DNA from: Prolixibacteraceae bacterium
GTDB taxonomy: Bacteria; Bacteroidota; Bacteroidia; Bacteroidales; Prolixibacteraceae
NCBI GenBank assembly: GCA_007116765.1
Contig: SKHV01000046.1
Location: forward strand, 1-19,949
Length of the DNA: 19,949 bases
Direction: 5' to 3'
Below, piece after piece: positions 7,857 through 16,076 of this stretch (its first letter is position 1; each line of letters begins with the position of its first letter). Under the pieces are notes generated by a model, which ran no database searches, was not told the DNA's origin, and saw only the letters and a program-made list of their open reading frames with translations. Position numbers and translations under genes: made by a program.

Positions 7857-10364
7857 TTAATTTTTCAATAATTTCATTTTAATTTTTTCATTTTTTGTGT
7901 CAAAACCAATTGAAATGGTGTCACCTTCTTGTATTCTTGTTTTTAGAATAATCTCAGCCATCTCGTCTTCTAATAGTTTCTGAATAGCACGTTTCAAAGG
8001 CCTTGCGCCAAATTGAGGATCAAATCCTTTTTTTGCAATGAAAGCTTTAGCTGCAGGCGAAATTTTCAATTTATAATTGAGCGATTTTACCCGGTCAAAC
8101 AGTCCTTTTAATTCGATCTCAATAATCTCAAGGATATCTTTTTCAGTAAGCGGATTAAACATGATTACGTCGTCGATACGATTCAGAAATTCAGGAGCGA
8201 AAGCCTTTTTAAGTGCCTTTTGAATTACGTGAGCCGATTGATCGGGATCCGACGAGTCGGGTGAAGTAAAGCCTACACCGCGTCCAAACTCGCTCAACTG
8301 CCGGCTGCCTATGTTCGATGTCATTATCAGAATTGTATTTTTAAAATCAATACGTCTTCCCAGGCTGTCGGTGATTCGTCCTTCGTCCATTACCTGTAAA
8401 AGTATATGATACACGTCGGGGTGAGCTTTTTCAATTTCATCAAGTAATACCACAGAATAAGGTTTTCGGCGTACTTTTTCGGTCAATTGGCCGCCTTCTT
8501 CGTAGCCTACATATCCCGGAGGAGCTCCCACAAGTCTCGAAACTGAGAATTTCTCCATATACTCACTCATATCAACACGAATGAGTGAGTCGCTTGAATC
8601 AAACAAATATTGAGACAACACTTTGGCCAATTGTGTTTTTCCAACTCCTGTCGGGCCTAAAAATATAAAAGTGCCAATGGGTTTATTGGGATCTTTTAAG
8701 CCGGCACGGTTGCGCTGTATGGCTTTCACAATTTTCTCAATAGCTTTGTCCTGTCCAATAACCGAACCTTTTAAATCGCTGCCCATACTAAGGAGCTTTT
8801 TGCTTTCGGCCTGTGCTACACGCTGTACCGGAATGCCCGACATCATTGCAACCACTTCGGCTACTTTGTCATCAGTTACTGTCTCTCTTTGGTTTATCAG
8901 TTCACGTTCCCAGTCTTCTTTTTCGCGTTCGAGAAGCTGAATCAGGTTTTTCTCTTTGTCGCGGAAATTAGCTGCAAGTTCGAAATTCTGACTTTTTACA
9001 GCCTGAATTTTTTCCTCACGTACATTTTCAATTTTTTCTTCAAGCTTGATAATTCCTTCAGGCACATTAATGTTTGCAATATGTACTCTCGAACCGGCTT
9101 CGTCAAGTGCATCAATAGCCTTATCGGGTAAGTGACGATCGGTGATGTAACGCTCGGTCAGCTTTACACAAGCGGCAATTGCTTCTTCGGTATAAGTCAC
9201 ATTGTGGTGATCTTCGTAGCGTATTTTAATGTTGTTGAGAATTTGTATGGTTTCTTCAATTGAAGTAGGTTCAACCAGCACTTTTTGAAATCTGCGTTCC
9301 AACGCACCGTCCTTTTCAATATTCTGGCGGTATTCATCAAGTGTAGTGGCACCTATGCATTGTATGTCGCCACGTGCCAAAGCAGGTTTTAGCATGTTTG
9401 CTGCATCAAGTGAGCCTGTAGCACCACCTGCACCCACTATGGTGTGAATTTCATCAATAAATAATATTACATTGTCAACCTTCGAAAGCTCGTTCAAAAT
9501 AGCTTTCATGCGCTCTTCAAACTGGCCTCGATATTTTGTGCCTGCAACAATAGAGGCCAGGTCGAGGGTTACCACGCGTTTGTCAAACAATACTCTCGAT
9601 ACTTTTTTCTCAATAATTCTTATGGCCAATCCTTCGGCAATTGCCGATTTTCCTACTCCGGGTTCACCAATTAAAATGGGATTATTCTTTTTTCTACGGC
9701 TCAGAATCTGAGCAATGCGTTCAATTTCCTTGTTGCGCCCAACAATAGGGTCGAGGCTACCTTCTTCGGCAGCCTGAGTGATGTCAATCCCAAAATTGTC
9801 AAGAACCGGAGTTTCCGACTTTGATGACGGTGGTGGCTGTGGAGTGTTGCTTTGAGGTGGTCGTTGTTGAAAAAAGTCACCTGAGTCATCGTCCGGATCG
9901 CCCGGAAAATCAGAGCGCGACTCAATTTGTTTTTGATTATACATCTCAAGTTGAGACTTCACTGTAAGGTAACTCACGTCGTACTCTTTAAAAAGTGTGG
10001 ATACATCTGACTCTTCATCTTTTAAAAGAGCTAATAATAAATGTGCAGTATTAATTGCACTTTCACCCATCGAACGGGCTTCTAAATAAACAAGCTTAAG
10101 CAGTTTCTCGGTCGATTTTAACAATTGTATGGAAGAGTTAGGCTCAAGCGCTTTTTCTTCTCTTATTTCGACTTCGATATTTGCTTTAAGTCTGGTTAAA
10201 TCAACCTGCAAATTGTTCAGAATATCAATGGCAACACCTTTACCGTCGCGTAAAATACCCAACAAAATGTGCTCAAGGCCTATGTAATCATTTCCCATTC
10301 TGATAGCCTCTTCACGGCTATAACTTAATACTTCTTTTATTTTCGGCGAAAATTTTGAATCCAT
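7857..10364 (-). CDS. clpC: ATP-dependent Clp protease ATPase subunit ClpC
   Basis: 835-aa AAA+ unfoldase of the ClpC group, which feeds proteins to ClpP. Order: Clp-N repeats (about 5-145), an acidic and Pro/Gln-rich linker (about 148-190), D1 ATPase with Walker A GEPGVGKS (233-240), Walker B Asp304-Glu305 and pore loop KYRG (277-280), a UVR-bearing middle region (about 445-485), and D2 with Walker A GPTGVGKT (570-577), Walker B Asp642-Glu643 and pore loop GYVG (617-620). A VGF tripeptide (697-699) matches the ClpP-docking loop. The open frame extends to 10472, but the 36 extra residues are not Clp-like; ATG 10364 gives the family N-terminus MDSKFSPKIKEVL. It is divergent from gyrA, with an inverted repeat in its leader. 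Confidence 0.97.
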   Translation of the reverse strand: MDSKFSPKIKEVLSYSREEAIRMGNDYIGLEHILLGILRDGKGVAIDILNNLQVDLTRLKANIEVEIREEKALEPNSSIQLLKSTEKLLKLVYLEARSMGESAINTAHLLLALLKDEESDVSTLFKEYDVSYLTVKSQLEMYNQKQIESRSDFPGDPDDDSGDFFQQRPPQSNTPQPPPSSKSETPVLDNFGIDITQAAEEGSLDPIVGRNKEIERIAQILSRRKKNNPILIGEPGVGKSAIAEGLAIRIIEKKVSRVLFDKRVVTLDLASIVAGTKYRGQFEERMKAILNELSKVDNVILFIDEIHTIVGAGGATGSLDAANMLKPALARGDIQCIGATTLDEYRQNIEKDGALERRFQKVLVEPTSIEETIQILNNIKIRYEDHHNVTYTEEAIAACVKLTERYITDRHLPDKAIDALDEAGSRVHIANINVPEGIIKLEEKIENVREEKIQAVKSQNFELAANFRDKEKNLIQLLEREKEDWERELINQRETVTDDKVAEVVAMMSGIPVQRVAQAESKKLLSMGSDLKGSVIGQDKAIEKIVKAIQRNRAGLKDPNKPIGTFIFLGPTGVGKTQLAKVLSQYLFDSSDSLIRVDMSEYMEKFSVSRLVGAPPGYVGYEEGGQLTEKVRRKPYSVVLLDEIEKAHPDVYHILLQVMDEGRITDSLGRRIDFKNTILIMTSNIGSRQLSEFGRGVGFTSPDSSDPDQSAHVIQKALKKAFAPEFLNRIDDVIMFNPLTEKDILEIIEIELKGLFDRVKSLNYKLKISPAAKAFIAKKGFDPQFGARPLKRAIQKLLEDEMAEIILKTRIQEGDTISIGFDTKNEKIKMKLLKN

Positions 10365-10391
10365 ATAAAACCAATCTTTAATATTGAATTT

Positions 10392-10420
10392 AGCGGAAGC
10401 TAAGATACATAATTTCCGCT
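10392..10420. repeat. Inverted repeat in the clpC 5' leader
   Basis: A perfect 7-bp inverted repeat AGCGGAA (10392-10398) and TTCCGCT (10414-10420), separated by 15 bp, lies 28-56 bp upstream of the clpC ATG. Its GC content is above that of the surrounding AT-rich DNA. It could be an operator for a heat-shock or proteostasis repressor, or an mRNA hairpin. It does not match the CIRCE or CtsR sites I know, so its function is unassigned. Confidence 0.5.
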
Positions 10421-10503
10421 CAGTATTATTTATAAATACAAACGAAATGGCGAATTGTTGATAGTTTATCATACGATGTTAATTATTTCAAATTAAAGCG
10501 TGG

Positions 10504-10540
10504 TTTGTTCCTATTTTAAAATGGTATTTTTGTATTTTTG
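10504..10540 (+). promoter_or_regulatory. gyrA promoter with tandem -7 boxes
   Basis: Two exact TAnnTTTG boxes sit head to tail: TATTTTTG at 10525-10532 and again at 10533-10540. TTTG at 10504-10507 lies 17 bp before the first box, an allowed -33 spacing. The leader would be about 30-45 nt, with GAAAG at 10562-10566 as a possible ribosome-binding site before the ATG at 10577. No equally good promoter was found for clpC on the opposite strand. Confidence 0.6.
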
Positions 10541-10576
10541 TTTACTTTTTTATGACTTAATGAAAGATTTATATAT

Positions 10577-13087
10577 ATGTCTGACAACGAAAGAATTATA
10601 AAGATTAACATTGAAGAACAGATGAAATCGGCCTACATCGATTATTCGATGTCGGTGATTGTGTCGAGAGCTTTACCCGATGTAAGGGACGGTTTTAAAC
10701 CTGTTCACCGTCGTGTGCTTTTTGGAATGAGTGAGTTAGGTGTCACTTCAACCAAATCGTATAAGAAATCGGCTAGAATTGTGGGTGAGGTTATGGGTAA
10801 GTACCACCCCCACGGAGACTCATCGGTGTATATGACTATGGTGCGTATGGCACAAACATGGTCTTTACGTTATCCCTTAGTCGATGGACAGGGTAACTTT
10901 GGGTCAGTTGATGGCGATAGTCCTGCAGCAATGCGTTATACCGAAGCCCGGATGGCAAAAATTGCGGAAGAAACTTTAGCCGACCTGGATAAAAACACAG
11001 TCGACTTTCAGCCAAACTTCGACGAATCGTTAAGGGAACCTTCGGTTTTGCCTACTCGTATTCCAAACCTTCTGGTTAATGGTGCGTCGGGTATTGCTGT
11101 GGGTATGGCTACAAACATGCCGCCACACAACCTTGTCGATACCATTGATGCAATAATTGCCTATATCGATAACCGGGAAATTTCAACCGACGAACTGATA
11201 GATATCATTAAAGCCCCCGATTTTCCGACAGGAGGTATAATTTACGGCTATCAGGGTGTAAAAGATTCATATCATACCGGTAGAGGACGTGTTGTTTTGA
11301 GAGGAAAAGCCCATATTGAAACCACTGCTACCGGAAGAGAAAAAATAATAGTAACAGAAATTCCTTATTTGGTGAACAAAGCCGAATTGATTATCAAAAT
11401 TGCCGATTTGGTTAATGATAAGAAAATTGAAGGAATTTCGAATGTTAACGACGAATCGGATCGTGCGGGTATGCGTATTGTTATCGACATCAAAAAAGAT
11501 GAGATATCAAACGTAGTACTTAATAAATTGTATAAGTTTACTTTGCTGCAATCGTCGTTCAGTGTAAACAATATTGTATTGGTACACGGAAGACCGCGTT
11601 TGTTGAATCTTCCCAAGCTTATTCATTATTTTGTGGAGCATCGACACGAAGTGGTCACACGACGCACACAATTCGAACTCGATCAAGCTGAAAAACGAGC
11701 ACACATTCTAGAAGGATTGATTATTGCCAGCGATAATATCGACGAAGTAATCAAATTAATCCGTTCATCATCGAATACCGAAGAAGCCCGAAACCGACTT
11801 ATTGAACGTTTCGAATTCACCGATATTCAGGCTCGAGCAATTGTCGAAATGCGTTTGCGCCAGTTAACCGGCCTTGAACAAGACAAGCTTCGTGCAGAAT
11901 ACGAAGAATTGATGAAAACAATTGAACGCTTAAAAGAAATTCTCGCAAGTGAAGAACTTCGGATGAATATTATCAAAGATGAACTGATTGAAGTGAGAAG
12001 TGCATATCCCGAAGGACGAAGAACAGAAATTGTACCCAATGCCGAAGAATTCAATCCTGAAGATTTTTATGCCGACGATGAAATGGTGATTACCATATCT
12101 CATTTGGGATACATCAAACGTACGCCTTTGACTGAATTCAAAACACAGGGCAGGGGAGGTGTAGGTTCCCGCGCAGGAAATACCCGCGACGAAGATTTCC
12201 TTGAACACATGTTTGTTGCATCCATGCATAATACCTTATTGCTCTTTACCAAGAAAGGAAAATGCTTCTGGCTGAAAGTATACCAGATACCCGAAGGTAC
12301 AAGAGTATCAAAAGGACGGGCAATTCAAAACCTTTTGAATATTGAACAAGACGATAAAGTTATGGCTTTCATAAATGTGAAAACATTAAGCGATGAAGAG
12401 TACATCAATAATAACTTCATTATTATGTGTACTAAAAAAGGAGTAATCAAGAAAACTTCACTCGAAGCTTATTCTCGTCCTCGCCAAAATGGAGTGAATG
12501 CCATAACAGTGCGCGAAGGCGACCAATTGCTTGAAGCCAGACTAACCGGAGGTAACCATGAAATTATGATGGCCGTACGTACAGGTAAAGCAATTCGTTT
12601 CAACGAAAACATTGTAAGAGCCATTGGACGAACCGCTTCAGGTGTTAGGGGAGTCTCGCTTTCAGAAAACGACGAAGTAGTTGGCATGATATGTGTAGAA
12701 AATGAGTCGGAAGACGTAATGGTTGTTTCTGAAAACGGATTTGGAAAACGTTCTAGAATTGAAGATTACAGAATTACAAACCGCGGTGGTAAAGGTGTAA
12801 AAACCATAAATATTACCGATAAAACCGGAGCTTTAGTGGCTATTAAAAGCGTTACCGACGACGATGATTTGATGATTATTACCGAAAACGGTATAACCAT
12901 ACGCATGGCGATTAATTCAGTAAGATTAATGGGACGTGCAGCTCAGGGTGTTAGGCTAATTAACCTTAGAGACAACGATAAAATTGCGTCAGTAGCTCGC
13001 GTGGGTAAAAGCACTGATGTAGAAATTATAGAAGCTACCGAACCAGAAGGCACAAGTGATGAAAACTCACTACCAACTGAAAATTAA
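10577..13087 (+). CDS. gyrA: DNA gyrase subunit A
   Basis: 836-aa type IIA topoisomerase subunit; with GyrB it introduces negative supercoils. The winged-helix breakage-reunion domain is at the N-terminus with the catalytic Tyr121 (AAMRYTEARM); the C-terminal beta-pinwheel occupies about residues 500-815. A GyrA-box variant, TNRGGKG (734-740), favours gyrase over topoisomerase IV ParC. The quinolone-resistance region reads HPHGDSSVYMTMVRMAQ: Ser82 equals E. coli Ser83, but the residue equivalent to Asp87 is Met86. Length is slightly below the E. coli enzyme (875) and normal for the phylum. The C-terminal 20 residues are acidic and Ser/Thr/Pro-rich. It is divergent from clpC; the next gene downstream has its own promoter. 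Confidence 0.97.
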   Translation: MSDNERIIKINIEEQMKSAYIDYSMSVIVSRALPDVRDGFKPVHRRVLFGMSELGVTSTKSYKKSARIVGEVMGKYHPHGDSSVYMTMVRMAQTWSLRYPLVDGQGNFGSVDGDSPAAMRYTEARMAKIAEETLADLDKNTVDFQPNFDESLREPSVLPTRIPNLLVNGASGIAVGMATNMPPHNLVDTIDAIIAYIDNREISTDELIDIIKAPDFPTGGIIYGYQGVKDSYHTGRGRVVLRGKAHIETTATGREKIIVTEIPYLVNKAELIIKIADLVNDKKIEGISNVNDESDRAGMRIVIDIKKDEISNVVLNKLYKFTLLQSSFSVNNIVLVHGRPRLLNLPKLIHYFVEHRHEVVTRRTQFELDQAEKRAHILEGLIIASDNIDEVIKLIRSSSNTEEARNRLIERFEFTDIQARAIVEMRLRQLTGLEQDKLRAEYEELMKTIERLKEILASEELRMNIIKDELIEVRSAYPEGRRTEIVPNAEEFNPEDFYADDEMVITISHLGYIKRTPLTEFKTQGRGGVGSRAGNTRDEDFLEHMFVASMHNTLLLFTKKGKCFWLKVYQIPEGTRVSKGRAIQNLLNIEQDDKVMAFINVKTLSDEEYINNNFIIMCTKKGVIKKTSLEAYSRPRQNGVNAITVREGDQLLEARLTGGNHEIMMAVRTGKAIRFNENIVRAIGRTASGVRGVSLSENDEVVGMICVENESEDVMVVSENGFGKRSRIEDYRITNRGGKGVKTINITDKTGALVAIKSVTDDDDLMIITENGITIRMAINSVRLMGRAAQGVRLINLRDNDKIASVARVGKSTDVEIIEATEPEGTSDENSLPTEN

Positions 13088-13104
13088 ATGGTAAGCTAAA
13101 AATT

Positions 13105-13137
13105 TTGAAATAGAGAAATAGATATTATATATATTTG
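13105..13137 (+). promoter_or_regulatory. Promoter of the TPR protein gene
   Basis: TTG (13105-13107) followed after 22 bp by TATATTTG (13130-13137), an exact TAnnTTTG -7 box with spacing inside the 17-23 bp range known for Bacteroidota. It ends 22 bp before the ATG at 13160. The TPR gene can therefore be transcribed apart from gyrA. Confidence 0.65.
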
Positions 13138-13159
13138 TAAATAACATAAAATTACCGAT

Positions 13160-14335
13160 ATGAAAAAATTTGTAACACTAATCACGTTTTTGATAATTGC
13201 TTCTTCTCTTTTTGCACAAAGAGGGAGAGTGAGCAGCGCACTAAACCACAAAGAATCGGATGAGCTGGATAAGGCTTACGAAACAATTATGGAAGCTTTA
13301 GACCCTGAAAATTCACGTGCTAGCAACACTATAGAATGGCCCAGAACCTGGCATGTGAAAGGTCAGATTCTTCAAGACATTCACCGTAAAGGGGTTAAAA
13401 ACATTGTAGATGAGCCATTATTTAAAGCTCACGATGCCTTTAAAAGAGCTGTTGAGCTCGATGATCGAGGCCGTATGGAGCGTCAGTTGCAGGTAGATTT
13501 TACTTTTCTGCAAACCAACTTATCAAACTATGCAGTAATGGCATTCGAAAATTCTCGTTTCGATGTGGCTCTTGAATGCTTCGAACGCTTTATGGAAATT
13601 TCGAATATGGACATAATGAAGCCTTCTGAAGAAGAAGTTATAGACACGGCTATTATTTATAATGCCGGTCTTGCTGCTTATCGTGGTAACAACTTTGAAA
13701 AAGCACTGGAGTATTTCAAGCGCTCAGCTGAATTAGACTATAACGGAGTAGTAAGCTACCAGTTAGTATACGAGATTTATAAGGAACAAGGGGACTCAAT
13801 AGCAGCATTAGAAACAATTCAAGAGGGTTTTCAAAACTATCCTGATGAAGAACAAATAATAACACTGTTGATTAATTATTATATTCAATCCGACAATCAG
13901 AAAGAAGCCTTTGAATATTTGGATATTGCAATTGCCCAAAATCCCGAAAATGCCTCGTATTATACTGCAAAAGGTAGTACATTAGAAAGGCTTGGTCGCA
14001 TAGAAGAGGCAATTGAAGCATATGAAGGTTCGATTAAGGTTGACTCAACATTCTTTACACCGTATTACAACCTTGGAGTTATCTATTATAACCGAGGTGT
14101 TACTAGCATGAATGATGCATCGCAATTGCCACCAAGCGAAACTGAGAAGTATGATGCCAAAATGGAAGAAGGAATTGATTATCTGAAAGAAGCATTACCA
14201 TATTTTGAAAAGGCATACGAGCTTGATTCAACTGAGTTAGCTGTGCTTGAAACTTTGCGAGTAATTTATTACAGATTACAAAAGATGGATAAGTATGAAG
14301 AAATGAACGAGAAAGTTCAAAGTATATCAAACTAA
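13160..14335 (+). CDS. Exported tetratricopeptide-repeat protein
   Basis: 391 aa. A clear signal peptide (MKKFVTLITFLIIASSLFAQ) with a likely cleavage after residue 20 sends it to the periplasm. The rest is helical. TPR units are recognisable at about 167-200 (YNAGLAAYRGNNFEKALEYF), 235-300 (tandem repeats including GRIEEAIEAYEGSIKVD) and 300-375. TPR proteins are scaffolds; no enzyme motif was seen. There is no lipobox, and no anchor after the signal peptide. A TPR gene next to gyrA is, from recall, common in Bacteroidales, but its partner is unknown. It starts 72 bp after gyrA behind its own promoter and ends 16 bp before an intrinsic terminator. Confidence 0.9.
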   Translation: MKKFVTLITFLIIASSLFAQRGRVSSALNHKESDELDKAYETIMEALDPENSRASNTIEWPRTWHVKGQILQDIHRKGVKNIVDEPLFKAHDAFKRAVELDDRGRMERQLQVDFTFLQTNLSNYAVMAFENSRFDVALECFERFMEISNMDIMKPSEEEVIDTAIIYNAGLAAYRGNNFEKALEYFKRSAELDYNGVVSYQLVYEIYKEQGDSIAALETIQEGFQNYPDEEQIITLLINYYIQSDNQKEAFEYLDIAIAQNPENASYYTAKGSTLERLGRIEEAIEAYEGSIKVDSTFFTPYYNLGVIYYNRGVTSMNDASQLPPSETEKYDAKMEEGIDYLKEALPYFEKAYELDSTELAVLETLRVIYYRLQKMDKYEEMNEKVQSISN

Positions 14336-14351
14336 GTAATTAAATATACTT

Positions 14352-14382
14352 AAAAGAGAACCGATTTATTCGGTTCTTTTTT
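14352..14382 (+). terminator. Intrinsic terminator after the TPR gene
   Basis: A 12-bp stem (AAAAGAGAACCG, 14352-14363, with CGGTTCTTTTTT, 14371-14382; one G-T wobble) closes a 7-nt loop and ends in a run of six T. It lies 16 bp after the TPR stop. The A-rich left arm means it could also act, more weakly, for transcripts of the minus-strand LRR cluster. Confidence 0.85.
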
Positions 14383-14633
14383 AAATTATTCTATTTAACT
14401 TAATATCAATTATAAGACAAGCGCGTATTTTGAATTAAATGTTGTATTAACCATGCTTAGGTCTATACGTCTATTTACTAACTCCATAAAGCATCTCATC
14501 AATAATCAACTGTATCCACCGAAAACCAGTTGATAAAAGAACAAGAACAAAATGTTTACTCGCTGAGAATTTAATATTCAGTGCCATGCTTTAGCCAATG
14601 GTCAAATATTGATTTTTAGAACTCCTATTAAGG
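14383..14633. other. Gene-free stretch between terminator and LRR gene
   Basis: About 250 bp with stop codons in all frames and no ORF of meaningful length. The only structure seen is a perfect 8-bp inverted repeat, ATCAACTG (14505-14512) and CAGTTGAT (14527-14534), with a 14-bp spacer TATCCACCGAAAAC. It has no T-run, so it is not a standard terminator. I see no tRNA cloverleaf, riboswitch or transposon end. Confidence 0.6.
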
Positions 14634-16061
14634 TCAATCCAATACAAGTACATTTTGGTCAAAAGCATTTCTTAATTGGTTAATATGCCAATTATAAATC
14701 GGATTACCCGATAAATCAATTCGTTTAAGGTTTTTGATTGATGCATAATCAAGCGGAAGCAATTTTATTTTATTGTTGCTTAAGTCGATGCTTTCTAACG
14801 CTGGATGCTCACTGATCACTTTTGCAAATAAATCCAATTGGTTATTCGATGCATTGAGTATTTCCAATTTGCTCATATCATTGAGTACATTAGTAAGCTC
14901 TGATATATTATTGTGAGATAAATTAAGCATCTTTACATTGTTTAGTTTTGTAAATTGCTCAGGTAATATTGACAGCTTATTCATCTGTAATTCAAGTTCA
15001 TAAATGTAATTCACATTTGTAAACGACCCGGTAAATGTTGATATTTCGTTCATGCTTAATACTACTTTTTCTAATTGAGCTGCGTTAAAAAAAGATGCGT
15101 TAATCGTTTTTAATTTATTACTTCGAAGATTAATCGACTTGAGGTTTGATAGAGAAGAAAAATCAACCAGCTGTTCTAGTTCATTATTTGACAGGTCAAT
15201 AAGTTTAATCTGCTTCATCTCCCCCATTGATTCAGGCAGCTTTCTGAGTTTATTATTGCTTAGGTTAAGAGTGTCTATTTTAGATAATTGGCCAAAGTTT
15301 TGAGGTAATTCTTCAAGCTGATTATCGTTTATTTTTATCTCAGCTAACTGAGATAAATTTCCAAAGTCAAACGATAAAGTTTTAAGTGCATTTTTTTCAG
15401 CTCTGAATGTTTCCAGATTAATTAATCGTCCGAAATCAGCGGGTAGTTCTTCAAGCTTATTCCAATCAATATCAATAAATTCTAACGATTTAATGTTCGA
15501 TATATCAGCCGGCAAATGTGTAATTTCGTTTGAAAATAAGTCGAGACGTATAAGATTCTGAAGTTTCGATATGCTATCGGGTAAAGCTTTCAAGCTATTT
15601 TGAGCCAAACTTAAATCTTTAAGTTTATTGCAACTATACACTGATGAATCAATGACCTGAATTTGATTGTAACTCATGTCAAGTACTTCAAGTTTTTTGG
15701 CAAGATGTATATTGTCTGGAATAGTCCAGAAATTATTATTGCTGAGGTATAGCTTTTGCAGGTTGGGAAGCTTCAATAAATTGTTGGGCAATGAAGTTAA
15801 ATGATTGTAGCGTAAATGCAATACCTGCAAATTTATAAAACGCTCAATATCAGCAGGCAATTCAATCATGTTCTCATTCTCGATTCGAAGAATGACTACA
15901 TTTCGAGGCTGTAGCAAAGCTTCATCGAGAGAATAAAATACGATTTCGTTTGCAAGCTCGTCTTCACTTTTCATTACATTCTGAGTTACTGAACAACTTG
16001 CCAATAGCAATAAAAAAGCTACCAATGCGGTAGCGTTTACAATGGAGTTTAATTTCAACAT
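14634..16061 (-). CDS. Leucine-rich-repeat lipoprotein
   Basis: 475 aa. A type II signal peptide ends in the lipobox LASC (Cys23), so the protein should be lipidated in the envelope; the tail after the cysteine is SVTQNVMKSEDE, whose acidic patch might help surface export, though it is not a clear export signal. From about residue 55 to the end there are about 18 leucine-rich repeats of 23 residues (one of 22) with the pattern LxxLxLxxNxLxxLPxxf, e.g. KIDTLNLSNNKLRKLPES. No catalytic domain is fused, which suggests a binding role for protein or glycan. It starts 15 bp after the serine-hydrolase gene and is the last gene of the pyrK-pyrD cluster. The ligand is unknown. Confidence 0.9.
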   Translation of the reverse strand: MLKLNSIVNATALVAFLLLLASCSVTQNVMKSEDELANEIVFYSLDEALLQPRNVVILRIENENMIELPADIERFINLQVLHLRYNHLTSLPNNLLKLPNLQKLYLSNNNFWTIPDNIHLAKKLEVLDMSYNQIQVIDSSVYSCNKLKDLSLAQNSLKALPDSISKLQNLIRLDLFSNEITHLPADISNIKSLEFIDIDWNKLEELPADFGRLINLETFRAEKNALKTLSFDFGNLSQLAEIKINDNQLEELPQNFGQLSKIDTLNLSNNKLRKLPESMGEMKQIKLIDLSNNELEQLVDFSSLSNLKSINLRSNKLKTINASFFNAAQLEKVVLSMNEISTFTGSFTNVNYIYELELQMNKLSILPEQFTKLNNVKMLNLSHNNISELTNVLNDMSKLEILNASNNQLDLFAKVISEHPALESIDLSNNKIKLLPLDYASIKNLKRIDLSGNPIYNWHINQLRNAFDQNVLVLD

Positions 16062-16076
16062 TTTATTTTATAGATT

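Noticed and set aside
8623..9131. Plus-strand open frames inside clpC, and similar ones inside gyrA, aminopeptidase P, pyrD and the hydrolase
   Set aside because: They are antisense or out-of-frame shadows of strongly supported genes with no ribosome-binding site or recognisable family.
10365..10472. Longer clpC start giving 36 extra N-terminal residues
   Set aside because: The added residues do not resemble Clp N-termini and would read through the leader inverted repeat; ATG 10364 starts the family sequence.
14572..14620. Minus-strand frame reading about 14 residues (FDHWLKHGTEY) that looks protein-like
   Set aside because: It is bounded by stops on both sides, has no start and is too short to call a gene remnant.
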